Source of the DNA: Hirundichthys speculiger
Taxonomy: Eukaryota; Chordata; Actinopteri; Beloniformes; Exocoetidae
Reading direction: 5' to 3'
Length of the DNA: 64,000 bases
Assembly: GCA_018398805.1 (NCBI GenBank)
Contig: JAGFBZ010002260.1
Span: forward strand, 2,232,001-2,296,000
Under the pieces are notes generated by a model. That model was not told where the DNA came from. It ran no database searches and was given only the letters and a program-made list of their open reading frames with translations. Shown here piece after piece: positions 24,831-36,992 of the stretch (the first letter of the stretch is position 1; the number at the start of each line of letters is the position of its first letter). The translations under genes and the position numbers were made by a program.

Positions 24831-27474
24831 CATTAGGGCAACATCAAAATACTACAATCTTATTTACACTGAACTGGAATTTGGAATCTTCTGCAAAATA
24901 CCAAATTTTACACAGCTGCAGCAAACCTCACTTGACAAGCTTCTATCCAAATCTTCATCTTATAAGGCTTATTAGGATCATGAAACCCACGTAGCGCTCA
25001 AAGACTGAGCGGTGCCGCAGCAAACATGTAGATGGATGTAACCACATGGTGAAATAAGGGTGAAGGTCAGGGGCAAGTTTATTAATTTAGTCATTTAAAA
25101 GCTTGAGGTATCAAAACAAATCTGACTTCACTACATAAACACGCAAGGTTACTTTATATTGCATATTTCCTTTTGTGAAAAATTATGACATTTAGGCTCT
25201 TTTGTGTCTTTTGTGAACACGTGCAAAGCAGAATGTAGCTTTTGTTTTTTCTCTTCGCCCTCATCCTGCTGGGTCAAGGCTCTTTTGGCTCCTGTCAACA
25301 CAGAAGAAACAGGTGCTGATGTTCCCACTTTAGCTGGTAACTTTCAACATTACTGCCACCGCAATCTGTTTCCCATTCATGTCCCGGGATGTGACAGGGA
25401 AGTGAGGATGAGGGAACAGAAGCTCCACAGACAAACAGAACAAAGTCAGCTCAGTGCAGCTGCAGTCTACAGTTGCGGCCGCTGCTGCCCACTTAGCGCT
25501 TAGTTCAATCTGCTGGAGCGTTTTTGAACGCTACCTTCAAAACTCAAACAAAGCTTTGATCATCATTTCCCGACAATCATGAGTGACTAAGCAACGGGAC
25601 TTGTTTCATTAAGTCCCATTCCACTTCATATCTAACTCTTACTAGTCAGTTTTCTCTCTTACAGAAGCTGGTCACAACCCTCCTCCTTAGTGCTGATTGT
25701 GTTGCTTCTACTTGGCTACGACCTTGACAACAGAGATGCAGACTGTTTTACTACACCTTAGTGGAAAATTCATTGCATCCAATCCCCATGTTGCAACTCA
25801 TTAAACCTTGCTCTTCACCACAAGTGTTACAACGTAATGGGTGACCATGAGAGCGAGATGCCACTTCCAAAAACACAAATATTCCATCAACTGAAATTCA
25901 CTTTTCTTTCTTTTTTTTTTTTAAACCTGGGGAAAAAAATCTTTTTAGCTGTTTTAGCATATATTGTGCATCCACTGATGAGTCACGTTTGACCTTTTCC
26001 CCCCTCAGATCCAGCCTCTCCCTCTTGGTACTTCCACTTCAGCAGCAGAAAGGATGTTGAGCTAATTATTAAAGATTATGGTTATATTTTAAAATGAGGC
26101 CATATTGTCCAAATAATTTTAAACCCCTGTAAAATGGTATTTTAAAAAATCTGTAATTCCTCAATAGTAAATGCCATGTTTTGGTTAAACTTCCTAAAGA
26201 TGAAAGTCTACACTTCAGTCACATCTTAATTTTTTTTTTCTTCAGATTCATTGAGGTGGATGCAAAATCATAAAACCCTTCAGCTCAACTCACAACTGCA
26301 AGCTCCCTTGAATCATTTACTCATTTGTGTGAATGACCCTTTTCTCTTTTTTTTCTTTTGCATTTAAAGCAATTTCTCTTCTTCAGTGCCTCCCTCCTTT
26401 ATCACCCTTCTTTTCGCCTAATGATACACTTTTTTCTTAACTATTGCTTGTTGTATCCTGATAGCAGCATTTCTCTGAAAATCCTTGTAAATATTAATTA
26501 TTAAAAAAAACAGCAACTAATGCAGCAAGATTTTTTCAAGTAGATTTGCAGTTTCATCCCCACTTGCTTTTGGAATTCACAACTTGAAACTTCTGTCTCT
26601 AATATGGGCTTAAACCATTATAACTGACTTAACATTTACCAATAAAGCAGCTTGCCATCATACACGTCGTACATGTTTTCATAAGACACCAGCAGAAATC
26701 ATCCTCATTTCCCCTTTACTGGCTATAATTGTGCACAGTGTTGGGAATTTGTTAAGCAGAATGGATGGCTCTGCAGGCTGTTATACTCAGCTGATCCCAG
26801 TGTCTCATCTGAGGGTTCTGGTGAGTCTTGTCTGAGCATTTTATTGGTAAATTCAAAGTAGCCCCCCTTTGCAGCCAGTCCCCCTATAGTTTCAGTTTTT
26901 AAAGATGTATTTGAATTAAGGGATGTTTATGTCACTGATGTTCATGGTGAGGATTCTCTTCACTGCTGCTGCCCTTCCTGCCTCCGGCTTTCCACATATG
27001 CATAAAGAAGTAGCCCGGCCAGCCGCCCTAATTATTCTAATTATTCTGCTGCTCGATACGAAGAATTAGTCTGCTTCCTATGGATTTAACTTTAATTTCC
27101 AGAGGGAAGTATTAGCAGAGGAAGAGGAAACTTCCTCTGAGCGCTGTGGGACTGGTGTACCGGCCCTCAGACAAACAAAGCATGTGACTAAGACAGAGTG
27201 GTAATCAGACTAGTGTCAATAAAATAAATACGTATGAAAAGGCAGCAGAGGGGCAACTCTGGTGAATTACTGTTGTCTTTTTTGCAGTGAAATGTTGTTG
27301 CTCCAAGGTGTTATTCCCGCACATATAAATCACCTATATATATTATTCAAACATGATTCATATTTGTGCTCAAACATACTTTACAATCGAGTTTGTCATC
27401 CTTGCTTAAAGGATCAATGTCTTTTTGATGATGGTGTTTGGTGTGTCTGAAACACTGTGTTAAATAGTAGACAT
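24831..27474. other. No gene recognised apart from the Tc1 fragment at 26095-26300
   Basis: A 99-codon frame at 25204-25503 is not supported by motif or splice context. The segment about 26985-27140 combines AATTATTCTAATTATTCTGC, GAAGAATTAG and TTTAACTTTAATTTCC and has the look of a conserved non-coding element; this is a guess without alignment. Confidence 0.4.
26095..26300 (+). mobile_element. 3' end fragment of the Tc1-family element at 2285-2960
   Basis: It shares ATTGTCCAAATAATT..., AGTAAATGCCATGTTTTGGT and GATGAAAGTCTACACTTCAG + TCACATCTTAATT with the complement of 2290-2470. No transposase part is attached. Confidence 0.58.
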
Positions 27475-27600
27475 TACCGTGCACTGTAATTTTTCACACA
27501 CACACACACACCTATGTACATGAGCTAGCCAGCCTCGTCACTCCTGATGAGGACAGGCTGTGCTCCTGATAAAAGAAGCCACATCTATCAGATAAAATAT
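27475..27600 (+). repeat. Diverged duplicated segment, copy 1
   Basis: A CA-rich run is followed by AGCCAGCCTCGTCACTCCTG + ATGAGGACAGGCTGTGCTCCTGATAAA. The same order recurs at 28730-28880. It has no coding frame and no recognised family. Confidence 0.65.
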
Positions 27601-28729
27601 GTTCCTTAATGGGGCTGCGAAAATTTACTTAAATGCTAATTCATGACAGATCAATATTTGCAAGTGCTTTTATACATTTAGCGTTTGTTTTCAGCCAGGA
27701 CGTTTCTCACAGACAGATTTCACTCTGCAGAAGTTGCTCAGTGGTCTGACTTCATTTAAATCTGTCTGATCATATATTATGACTGTTAAGACATTTACTT
27801 TAAGCGAGCCCCCCTTTATGAAGGTCAGGGGTCAGCTTGTGTTAAATAAACTTGCAGGAGTTCAGCGTCTCAGATTGTTCTGTGCTCAGATCTATTACCT
27901 GCATAAATGCGTGTCCACATCTGCAACATCGTTTTAACTTCAACACTGCGTCGAGCCAAATCGTTCTATTCTCTGAATACATGCACATGAAGTTATAAGT
28001 AGCGGATAAATCTGTTTCTCCTGTTTGAAACCGGTGGTGGGAAAACACAAATGTTCTTTGTAGGTACCTCTGTGTGTTGCCAAGTTGGTTTGGAATCAAA
28101 AACATACGTGAGGTGTTTTATCTCGACTTCTGAAAGAATACTCTGAAGGCACCACAATAGCTTTGAAATGCCAATAAACTCACCTTAACTTCTTCAAAAT
28201 ATTACGAAATTGTGATGAAATTACCACATGAGGATTTTCTTTAGTCTTGATCATCTGGTATTATTTCACACTGAGAAAGAGATTTTCATGTCCTTTTACA
28301 AAGACTCTTCAAAGACCCTCAGCTGCCAATCTATCAAAGAGAAATAACTATGGGTAAGATTTTTTTTTTCTTTTAAAAAAATAAAGCCAAGGATGAACTG
28401 GGGCCAGGAAATAGGTAGAAGTGAAGGGTTCAGTTTTAGTGAAGAAATTTATCACCATTCACTTCCATTGGTGTTCTTATCTGTTCACGTTTAAAACTGC
28501 AAAACATAATAATGCCATCACTCTTTTACCTGCTTTGTTCAGCTGTAGCTCAGCTAAGTTATTTAATTGGACTTTCTTGTTTGTCCCAATGTACGTGCAT
28601 ACAAGGGAAATTGATTTAACGGCCAAACTAATGCTAGGTCAGGCTATTTGCCTCCTTTCAGCTTGTTAGCATTTCCAGTGAACCTGTTGTTCCATGCATG
28701 AAAACAACAGATACGTCTTGGTTTCTGGG

Positions 28730-28880
28730 CATAACCGTGCACCGTCATTTTCCACGCACACCCACGTCCGTGCACACAAACTGACACACCCTGACACAAA
28801 TAACAGCCAGCCTTGTCTCTCCTGATGAGGGCAGGTTGTTGTCCTGATAAAGATTTCCGGTTGAATCTATTGTGCCACAC
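28730..28880 (+). repeat. Diverged duplicated segment, copy 2
   Basis: CCGTGCACCGTCATTTTCCAC, CA-rich sequence, then AGCCAGCCTTGTCTCTCCTG + ATGAGGGCAGGTTGTTGTCCTGATAAA mirrors 27475-27600 in the same orientation. A separate short duplication, AACAACAGATACGTCT, flanks this copy on both sides (28704 and 28887). Confidence 0.65.
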
Positions 28881-29254
28881 ATTAAAACAACAGATACGTC
28901 TGTTTCAGCTGCTGGCATCAAACCTGAATAATGATTAGTGATGAACTAGACAGACTTACAAGCTTCGTACAGCTTTGTAGGGGCCTCTTCCAGTACGTCC
29001 TGGTCACAGACTGGGAGGGGAGCTGTGGAACTAACATGTGACAGTGGGTCGGCCAGTTTAGGTCCAGTTGAATGTTTATTAGCTCGGCTTCCAGTCTGGG
29101 TGTGTTAGGCTGTAAATTTTGTTTCAGTTGATGTCAACTGACTTATAGCCTTTTGTATGACATGTATGTCAGTGGTGCTTCAATTCATTTCAATTAAATA
29201 AACTGAAATTATTTAAGTTGCAGTATCTGTCATTGTTTAAGTCTCTTCAGAGTT

Positions 29255-29420
29255 TCATTGTATAAGGTTCTAGCTGTAGAGAGGAAGGATGTCCTGTAGC
29301 ATCTACGTTGCTGTGGATCTGAAGAAGCCTCTGACTGAAGACACTCCAGGTCGTCCATGATGTTTTTCATGTTACGAAGCATCCTTCTTTGCGCAATCAA
29401 CTCAAGAGGGTCCAGAACGG
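29255..29420 (-). mobile_element. Short fragment of the same LINE family as 23800-24830
   Basis: GATCTGAAGAAGCCTCTGAC, TGAAGACACT and GTCCATGATGTTTTTC match 23850-23950 in order and orientation. It is only about 165 bp with no coding motif. Confidence 0.6.
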
Positions 29421-31580
29421 ATCCTCTAGATTACTGAACCTGTTTCACGATTTCTGCAATAGTGTAAGATTATAATATCTGACCACTGTATGACATGCAT
29501 TTGCTCAGTCTTGGGTAAGATGTCCAGAATGGTGTGTGCAGACAGAACAATGACAAGCCCTCTTGAATCATAGGGAACAACTGATCCGGACGGATGCAGA
29601 ACTGTGTAATCTGTATGCGCTGACAGCAAACAAACAGCATGTGAAAATAAACCCCTCTGTTTGTTGTGTTTATGTGTGCCAAAATGCTTTAAAAAATGTG
29701 TTTCTGGTCCTGGTTAGAGAGAAGAGGCCGACTTTGGAACTCTTATTTTTCATTAGAATGGCACCGGGTCACAATAATCAATACATCACTTCAAGGTGTA
29801 TTTCAACTGGCTGGTGAGTGGATGGAGTTGTAGGATTTCTGACACTGTCAGGAACTTATAAGAGCCAGTCTTTTGGTTGCAAGACCGGTATGATAGATGT
29901 CGCCAAACTGCTTATATTTAAGGACGTAGGACGGCTGATTTTCACCAAAGACCAAAGATATCCCTACAATTATTTCATTATGTTAATCTTTTGTGTGTGA
30001 CAGCCTAAAATCATGCAGTGTGTAGGACTTGTTAGTCTTGTCTCTGTACTTCAAGCGGTCCAGCAGGGGTGACCCAGGAGCACCAGGTCCTGTTGGCATC
30101 GCTCCAAGGGTCACTGAGACAACCAAGCTCCCCGATCACTGCAAGGTTGAAATTCAGTCGGAAATAAGATGTTTTTTGTCTGATTTTTTTCAAAGAACAT
30201 TTTACATTTCAAAATTACTGATCCAGTCAGACTAATAACAATAATTTCTGAGAGCAGAAATGCCATTTTTATAGGAAGCAGAGGCAAGTACTGACTTTTT
30301 GAGACAAATAACAGTCAACTCCTTTGATTAAAAATCAAAAATTATACTTCTATTAGAGGAATCGTGACAGCTGTCTGTTGTCCACCGGTAGGTGAAATAA
30401 ATATATAGATAAAAGAGATATTTCTCCATCAATTAACACCGGCTGCTATGGAGATGCAAAGATGAGGTAAAAAAGGTAGCTCTTGTACTTTATCTCAAAA
30501 ATGTATCAGTGACATTTTAGGAAGACCTCAGGAAACTGTGTCAGCTTTAGGGGAAAAAAAGCAGAATATCTCTCCTTTCATAACATAAACAAAGAGATTG
30601 AAATGTGAAATTTCTTTACCTTGAATACAAAACTTTTGACAAAGAAGGCAAAGGAAACACCTTAGTCTCTTTATAAGGAGAGCAGTGTTTTTTGGATTTG
30701 ATTCTGTAGACAGCGGTCACATATTTAACATATTTTAAAGATATTTATTTATTTTTTAAATTGACCCCCAGCTTTTATGGTTGAGTCTTCTCTGCTGTCA
30801 TCTTCAAAGTAAAGCCCTTGAATGTCAAGCGCTCTCTCTGCCTTACATCATATTTATTCCATACTTTCTGTCCATTTTTGGTTCAAACACCGTAGCCAGG
30901 ACGCTCTGCTTTTCAGCTGTCAGAAGAAAAGATGATTGGGGGGGCTGGCAGTGGGGGCGGGGGTGTGACTGAACAGCACCTAGTTTTCATTTCCTCAGTG
31001 CTCCCCTCTCCCTCCCCGGCTATCTCGCTCTGACTTTTTCCATATGGGGTGGTGGGGTGATATGGCATCATTATCGAGGGAAGGCAGCCAACCAGTCAGA
31101 AAAATAGACAATTAGGACTAGGATAAGTGGCGAGGCATATTTCTGTATGCTAATGAGATCTTCGGCAGCCATTAGATTCTGATTAGGCTTCACCATTTTC
31201 CAAATACAACTGTTACTGCCACTGTATTTATCCCATTTATATCAGACTCCATTTATTTATTTAATTTGATTTTTTTTTTTCATGATGCTTATCAGGGTTA
31301 CAGGATGAGGCTCGTGCTTTCCGTGAGCTTTGAAAATAGAAAAAACTGACAGGCTGGGAAAAAAAACCTAATTTGATTCATGAGCAGATATAATGGAAGA
31401 CACAGTGAAGTGTGAACGCACCCCCAGCGACTCTCCTCCATACATTCTCCCCAGCTGTCACAGGCAGTCGGCAGAGACCGGCGACAGGGAGACGCTATAC
31501 TCTACAAGCTTGAAGAAGCAGCCAGGGTAGGTAGAGGTACAGCTCTCGGAGATAAGCTCAACCTCCACATTGCTTCAACG
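29421..31580. other. No gene recognised
   Basis: Short frames only. At 31085-31200, AATTAGGACTAGGATAAG, TGCTAATGAGATC and CTGATTAGGC cluster several homeodomain-like cores. Two G-rich runs occur near 30930-30965. Confidence 0.4.
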
Positions 31581-32464
31581 TAGGGTTGGGCACCAAAAAA
31601 CGATTCCAAGTAGGAATCGGTTGCTAACGTCCGGTTCTGGAATCGTTTAGAAGATTTTTGAAGTTCGATTCCTTTTTTCGGTTTCTAAATGTCCGCACTA
31701 TTTTTTGTTGTTGTTGTTTGTTTTGTTTTGATTTACTGCACTAGTTTGTTGATGTTACTCCGCCCGGCGTACTCAACTCCGCGCTAGTGGCGACGTCACG
31801 TCCGTCGCCGACGGGACTTCACTCGCCACAACATGGATCCCAAGAGACACCGCTCTTGAGTTTGGCTGCATTTCAGTCTGGGAAATGACGGCTACCTGGC
31901 GCAGTGCAACATCTGCGGGAAGCGTGTTACTGCCAAAGGAGGGTGCACGACTAATATGGCAAAACACCTTCACCTGCATGGCATCACAAAAATAAACGAG
32001 TGTACCGTGTTTAATCCCCCGCTCCTAACCCTTCTCATATTTATGTGTACAAGGCCTCTTCCACACATAGCAAACGCGTTTTCCACAGCAGGCATCGCTA
32101 TCTGTGCCGAACGTTCACGTTTGAATTCTGAAAGAACAGATATGGTCATCTTCCTAAACAAAAATTGTTAATTTCATTTTTGTTGGACAAAATGTATTTT
32201 AGAGGCCAACTGCCAACTGTAAGTTGTTTATCATTTAGGCTGTAAGTGAATTCTGTGTATGCATATGTGCATGTGTAAGAATAAAAATGGCCTGTCGCCT
32301 GTGTAAATGTCAGTTTTTTTTTAATGAAAAAATTCTACTGTTAGATAAGTTGCGATCTGTTGACCTACACATCAAAGAATCGGAATCGAGAATCGTTTTG
32401 AACAGGAATCGAAACAGAGAATCGGAATCAGAATTGTGTAAAATCCAAACGATACCCAACCCTA
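31581..32464 (+). mobile_element. hAT transposon, internally deleted derivative
   Basis: The terminal inverted repeats are TAGGGTTGGGCACC at the left and the complement of TAGGGTTGGGTATCG at the right. Flanking 8-bp duplications CTTCAACG and TTTCAACA (6/8 matches) are the size expected for hAT. Subterminal GGAATCG/CGATTCC motifs recur at both ends, as in hAT transposase-binding regions. At 884 bp it retains only the two ends of the transposase gene. Confidence 0.87.
31833..32171 (+). pseudogene. Deleted hAT transposase: BED zinc finger fused to the C-terminal hATC tail
   Basis: From the ATG at 31833 one frame reads MDPKRHRS, a TGA stop at 31857, then VWLHFSLGNDG, CNICGKRV and TTNMAKHLHLHGI, i.e. 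a BED finger with C-x2-C and H-x4-H ligands. After a short junction the same frame ends LPHIANAFSTAG, ERSRLN, MVIFLNKN, stop at 32169-32171. The latter matches the hAT dimerisation domain (canonical ERVFSTAG...ERSRL...FLN). The catalytic RNase-H-like core between them is gone. The single TGA could be a CpG-decay product of an Arg codon. The protein is not functional as a transposase. Confidence 0.82.
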
Positions 32465-32472
32465 TTTCAACA

Positions 32473-33997
32473 TACGCATACTGGGGCATGGCGTACACGG
32501 GAACGTAGAGAAGCTAGCTCGTAATTAGCGCCATGGCTTCTCTCTTCCTACTGTCTGCTGTCTTTCAGCCTCTCGTCAAAACACATTTCAACCAAAACAT
32601 CAAGTGATAATCTCTAATTAGTATCTGAGGACCCTTTCAGAAAAAGGGGGCATGGCATGTAACTTTTATATTTCAGATGTACGCTTCAGTTTTTAAAATC
32701 CACACACGGTGACCGCTCTCGCTCGGTTCCTGAAGTTCTGTGAAGTTTCAGATCCTGCTGGAATCAAATTGCATTAGAGCCCATTTAACAGAGCTGCACA
32801 AAGCCAGCAGACATCGAGGCGTAATCTCACATTTTTGTTATAATGATGCGATTTGCATTGCAAAACATCTGCCAGTGGCCTCTGGGAGCTCAACACCTCC
32901 ACTGTAAGCAAAATTCACAGTTTCACTTGCAAATAACTCATAACAAGTTCTGACAAATCTGCTTTTTGCTGTTTCAAGCAGTGTGTGTTTATTAACCCGG
33001 CGCAGACACTGTCACATATTTATCTGTTAATGCTCGGTAGCGTTTATCTCAGCGGACTCAAAGGTGGATGAATCTCTTGCAGCTTTTTATCACTTTGAAG
33101 AAAAAGAAGAAACTCATTCGGCCGCATTTTTCCTCGTGAGGAACCGCGTTTGAGGGAAGGCGGCATAATTCAAATCCCACGCACCTGGAGGCTCACTGCG
33201 TCGCCATAATTACGCAAATTAGCGGTGTTTTGCTTTGCGCGTCACGAGGGATATTTCCCTCCGCACCTTCGGGGAGATGCATTTAGACAATCAGGAAAAC
33301 AGCGGCGCCAATAAACATGCAGAAACACATCCGATTTGATATGCGGTGCGGGAGGAGCAGCTAAATTGGGTGGCCCTTGATACTTCAGCGAGGGCGTCTC
33401 ATCTCTGGGAGCGGGGGCTGTCTGTGACTCTCATAGCAGTCAGAAAGACAATGGAGCAGACGTGGTTAGACTGCAAGGAAGGGGGGGCGGGGGGCACCCT
33501 TTCACAACTTTCATCTTTAGCGTGCTTGGATGTTGTCTGTTGGAGAAAATGATGAAGATAAAAGGAGAGATTGACAGTGAGAAGGGAGGAAGTAGGAGAA
33601 AGGAAAACAGAGGAAAAATGAGAGGGGCATCTTCAGACATTAGATGGTTTTTTTTTGTGTGTGTGTACACAGAGCTGCTGTTTCTGCATTATTTAAAGGT
33701 TCTCATTAACCTGAGCCCGAAACAGACAAAATCAATACTGCTGTGCAGGACACAAAGCATTTCAGAGGAATATAACTGCTCCCCGAGCAGACCTCAGAAT
33801 CATGATGAGATATAATTGCAAAGGGAGGTTAAATTCATTCAGAGATAAAACACTGCTGCCTTGCTCGGGGATCACCTGCCTGACATTGATGTGGCCTGAA
33901 ACCAGACGTGTTTAAACAGAGCATTGATCGCAGCCTCTGAGTTTGGTTGATGCAGCGTGTCTTCTTGGTCTTAGTTTGTTTTACGGAACCTAAAGTA
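32473..33997. other. No gene recognised; candidate regulatory sequence at 33140-33290
   Basis: The interval has no coding motif. The 33140-33290 part, with CCATAATTACGCAAATTAGC and balanced base composition, resembles vertebrate conserved non-coding sequence more than decayed repeat. This is inference only. Confidence 0.35.
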
Positions 33998-34468
33998 CCG
34001 TATTTTCCGGACTATAAGCCGCTACTTTTGTCCCACGCTTTAAACCATGAGGCTTATACAGAGATGAGGCTTTTCTATGAATTTTTCTTCAGCCCTCAGG
34101 GGGCGCTCTAGCAGGAAGTGCAAAAACCAAAAACAAACCGAGTAGTTTAGTAGCCTGTGTTGGATATGCTACTCTACATTCATTTTGTGAGCATCAATAC
34201 CTATTATTAATGGACAAATTGATTAATCCAGGTGTGTCTGACCATTGTAGCTACTCAGACACACCTGGATTTATCAGTTTGTCCAGTCAGTTTGTTGGTT
34301 CCCCAGCGGATTTCAGGGTTCTGAGCGGACCTGCCGCGGAAGTAAGGTTTTAATCTCAGATGCGGACAGGTGTCCGGTGCGCCTTATATGTGACAAAATA
34401 TATATTTCGTTTATATTTTAATGGGTGCAGCTTATATTCAGGCGCGCTTTATAGTCCAGAAAATACGG
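33998..34468. mobile_element. TA-flanked MITE (CCGTATTTTCCGGACTATAA family)
   Basis: The left end CCGTATTTTCCGGACTATAA is mirrored at the right by TTATAGTCCAGAAAATACGG. Both sides carry TA, consistent with Tc1/mariner-class target duplication. It is 471 bp and non-coding. The interior holds a strong hairpin (34212-34283). Confidence 0.85.
34212..34283. repeat. Hairpin inside the 33998-34468 MITE
   Basis: Arms AATCCAGGTGTGTCTGA (34225-34241) and TCAGACACACCTGGATT (34255-34271) are perfectly complementary around a 13-nt loop. Imperfect complementarity extends outward through GGACAAATTGATT and its partner. Confidence 0.92.
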
Positions 34469-35610
34469 TAGCATTCGAAGCATCGTACTGCAGAACTGCA
34501 GACGCAGGTTAGGATGAAATTAACAACAGCGGCAAAACATGAAAAGGCCAGTAAGCCTGAGGCCAGAATAACTGGTTTATATCTGTCACTAGACTTCATT
34601 TCAAAAGCTCTTAAAAACCTGCCACGTGCCGTCAATTACACTTTCACCTTCGGTTTGAATGCGGCGTCCAACATCTGCGGCGCTGCGTTTGAGTGACTGG
34701 ATACGACATGGCAGCATGCAACTCATTTGGAGAGAGTTGTGTGTTTGCCACTTGAAAGTAGGAAAAAAGGAGTATAATCAAAGCTGGAAAATGTATTATT
34801 AATTCATATTGTATCCCCCACTCATAAATAAATCACACACACACACAAAACACTTATATAATGTGGAGCATGTGAACTTCATCTGCTTTAAAAGTGTTAA
34901 AAGTGCAGGCTTCTCAGATACAGGGTGAGCTCGAGCTTCAAATGGCCAAATGGCATGAGTCCAACATGGTTTCAGTTTTAGGGACTCAAAATGTGTGCGG
35001 CGTGAATATATGGAGATCCACGAGGGATGTGAGTTTACTAAATGAGCATGGTCAAAGAAACAGCAGCCTGTTTGGTTCAGCTTTGCTGCCTGTCTTCCCC
35101 AGCTTTATAAAATTAAATAAATAAATGTACACGTGATTTATAAGTTGGAATAGCTTTGATAATGGCAGTGTAAACGACAACTTTTTTACTATACAAGAGG
35201 AGTGCAACAGTATGATTTTAATCCAGATCAGTATTTGATGGAAGTAAAATAAATGAGATGTGTGCAATTAAGGAAGTAAGGAAAGAAGGAGAGAAAGGAG
35301 GGGAAAATGCAGGATATAGGAGTTAGGTTGGTATTTTCTTAACTTTTTAGGTCCAGAATTAGTGCAGCTAGTGTTCTCATTTTTGTACAGTTACACATTA
35401 GTTACATATTGGTAATAATATTGTTATCAATAGTATTATTAATATTGTGATGTTGGAAGCATAAATGACATTATCTCTTACTTTATATCCGACTGTTTTA
35501 TTGTTGCTTTTTGTTTTTATCATATTATTTTGTTTAATGAACCATATGTCCACATCACAGTGTCTTAAATTGATCTTAGTGTATGTTTTGTCTTCACTTT
35601 ATATCAGAAA

Positions 35611-35995
35611 TGTAGCAAACTAGCCCAGCTGTAGCTGGTTAGAAACACAGGTTTGGAGACAAAGACCTGGCCAGATAAATAGAATGGCATTGTAGGATAT
35701 GTAGTCTTTCTTCTTTTTCAGGAAATGCCGGCAGTGGATTGGATCAGAAGACGACGACGTGGCGACAACGGATTGGACAAACGAACGGAGGCCCGGACCG
35801 GCCAATGGGAGAGCCAAGTCTAAACCGCAGCTCCTCCCCATCTAGTGACGCACATTTCTGTATAAATTGTTTTTTTTTATTTGTTTGGCCTCTCCACGTA
35901 CTAGAGACTGCCTCTGCTAGGGAGCCATGATATCAGGTTTATTGCAATTAAACATCTGTGTTGTACTTAGCCAACCGAGACTCTCCTTTCCTACA
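35611..35995 (+). mobile_element. Probable solo LTR
   Basis: The 385-bp unit starts TGTAGCAAACTAG and ends TTTCCTACA (TG...CA, inverted TGTAG/CTACA). Inside, a TATAAATT box (35861) is followed about 75 bp later by a leader-like segment with CAATTAAACA and the C/T-rich end usual for R-U5. No clean target duplication is visible (AGAAA versus AAGAA), and no internal retroviral or retrotransposon genes flank it. The LTR call rests on architecture only. Confidence 0.5.
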
Positions 35996-36992
35996 AAGAA
36001 TACGCAGCTAGGAGCTTTCAGAAAAAAGATCCTACCAACGGGTGAATGGAAGGAAGGGAGTAGGAATGAAGGAAGCACATCAAGGAAGGATGAGAACCTT
36101 ACAAATAGAAGAGCATGGGAATTTAGGGAGAGAACAGCAGAATAATTGACTGAAAAGCAGATGGAGTCATTAAAGCCAACAGCACACCCACTAGTGTTGA
36201 CTGAAATGGACCATAAGGGGGAAGCTTCTGGCACCTGGAGGATTTTCTTCGGGTCATCAAGCATCACATCATGGAGATGCAAATGTGGTCACAAGTCCAA
36301 AGAGAAAAAAAAAAAAAAAAATGTTTCCTTCTGTCTGATTTTACCTCCCATTTCCTCTTTCTTCCTTTCATTTCCATCTGCCTGGGTATATATACACCAC
36401 AGTGCTTGTACAGAGCCTCAGCTCTCTCACGACAGTGGTCTTACTGGCTGACGCGTCTTATGGAGAATCATGGGCGAACCGACTAGAATGACTCGAAGAA
36501 CTTAAGCACATTAAGTTCCATCATTTCATTCCATTCTGCTGTAAAATGAAGCTCGCACCTTCAAATTTCAGGGCTGATGGATTTTTCTGCTCCACTGTTT
36601 GATTGCATCTGGCTGTCTTTTCATATATCTCTCGCCCACACTCGTGCAAAAAAATATCAGCGTTCCCTAGTTGGCTAAATCAGGTACAGTCTGTTCCTCA
36701 GATCAGTCATGAATATTGTCACGCTTCTGGCTGGCGACAGAGCAGTCTCCAGAGCTGATTTCCCCAGCCGTGTTCAGACATCACCCTGGCTTAGGATTTC
36801 AGATTCTCAACACATTCATCTGATTAATTAATTGACTGGTTAAAAAAAAAAATGTAATTGCTCAAGAGCGTTTGGAAAATATTTTGCCTTTTGACCAAAG
36901 GTGGGTGATGCATCTTGGTTTTCAAGCTTTTTCACGCTCCTCATTGATCACAAGTAAACTTCTCTGAAAGAAAGGAAATGAACAAGGGCCAA

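Noticed and set aside
30029..30235. A collagen-like exon (GDPGAPGPVG)
   Set aside because: Only three Gly-X-Y triplets occur, with no flanking splice sites or further triplets; chance match.
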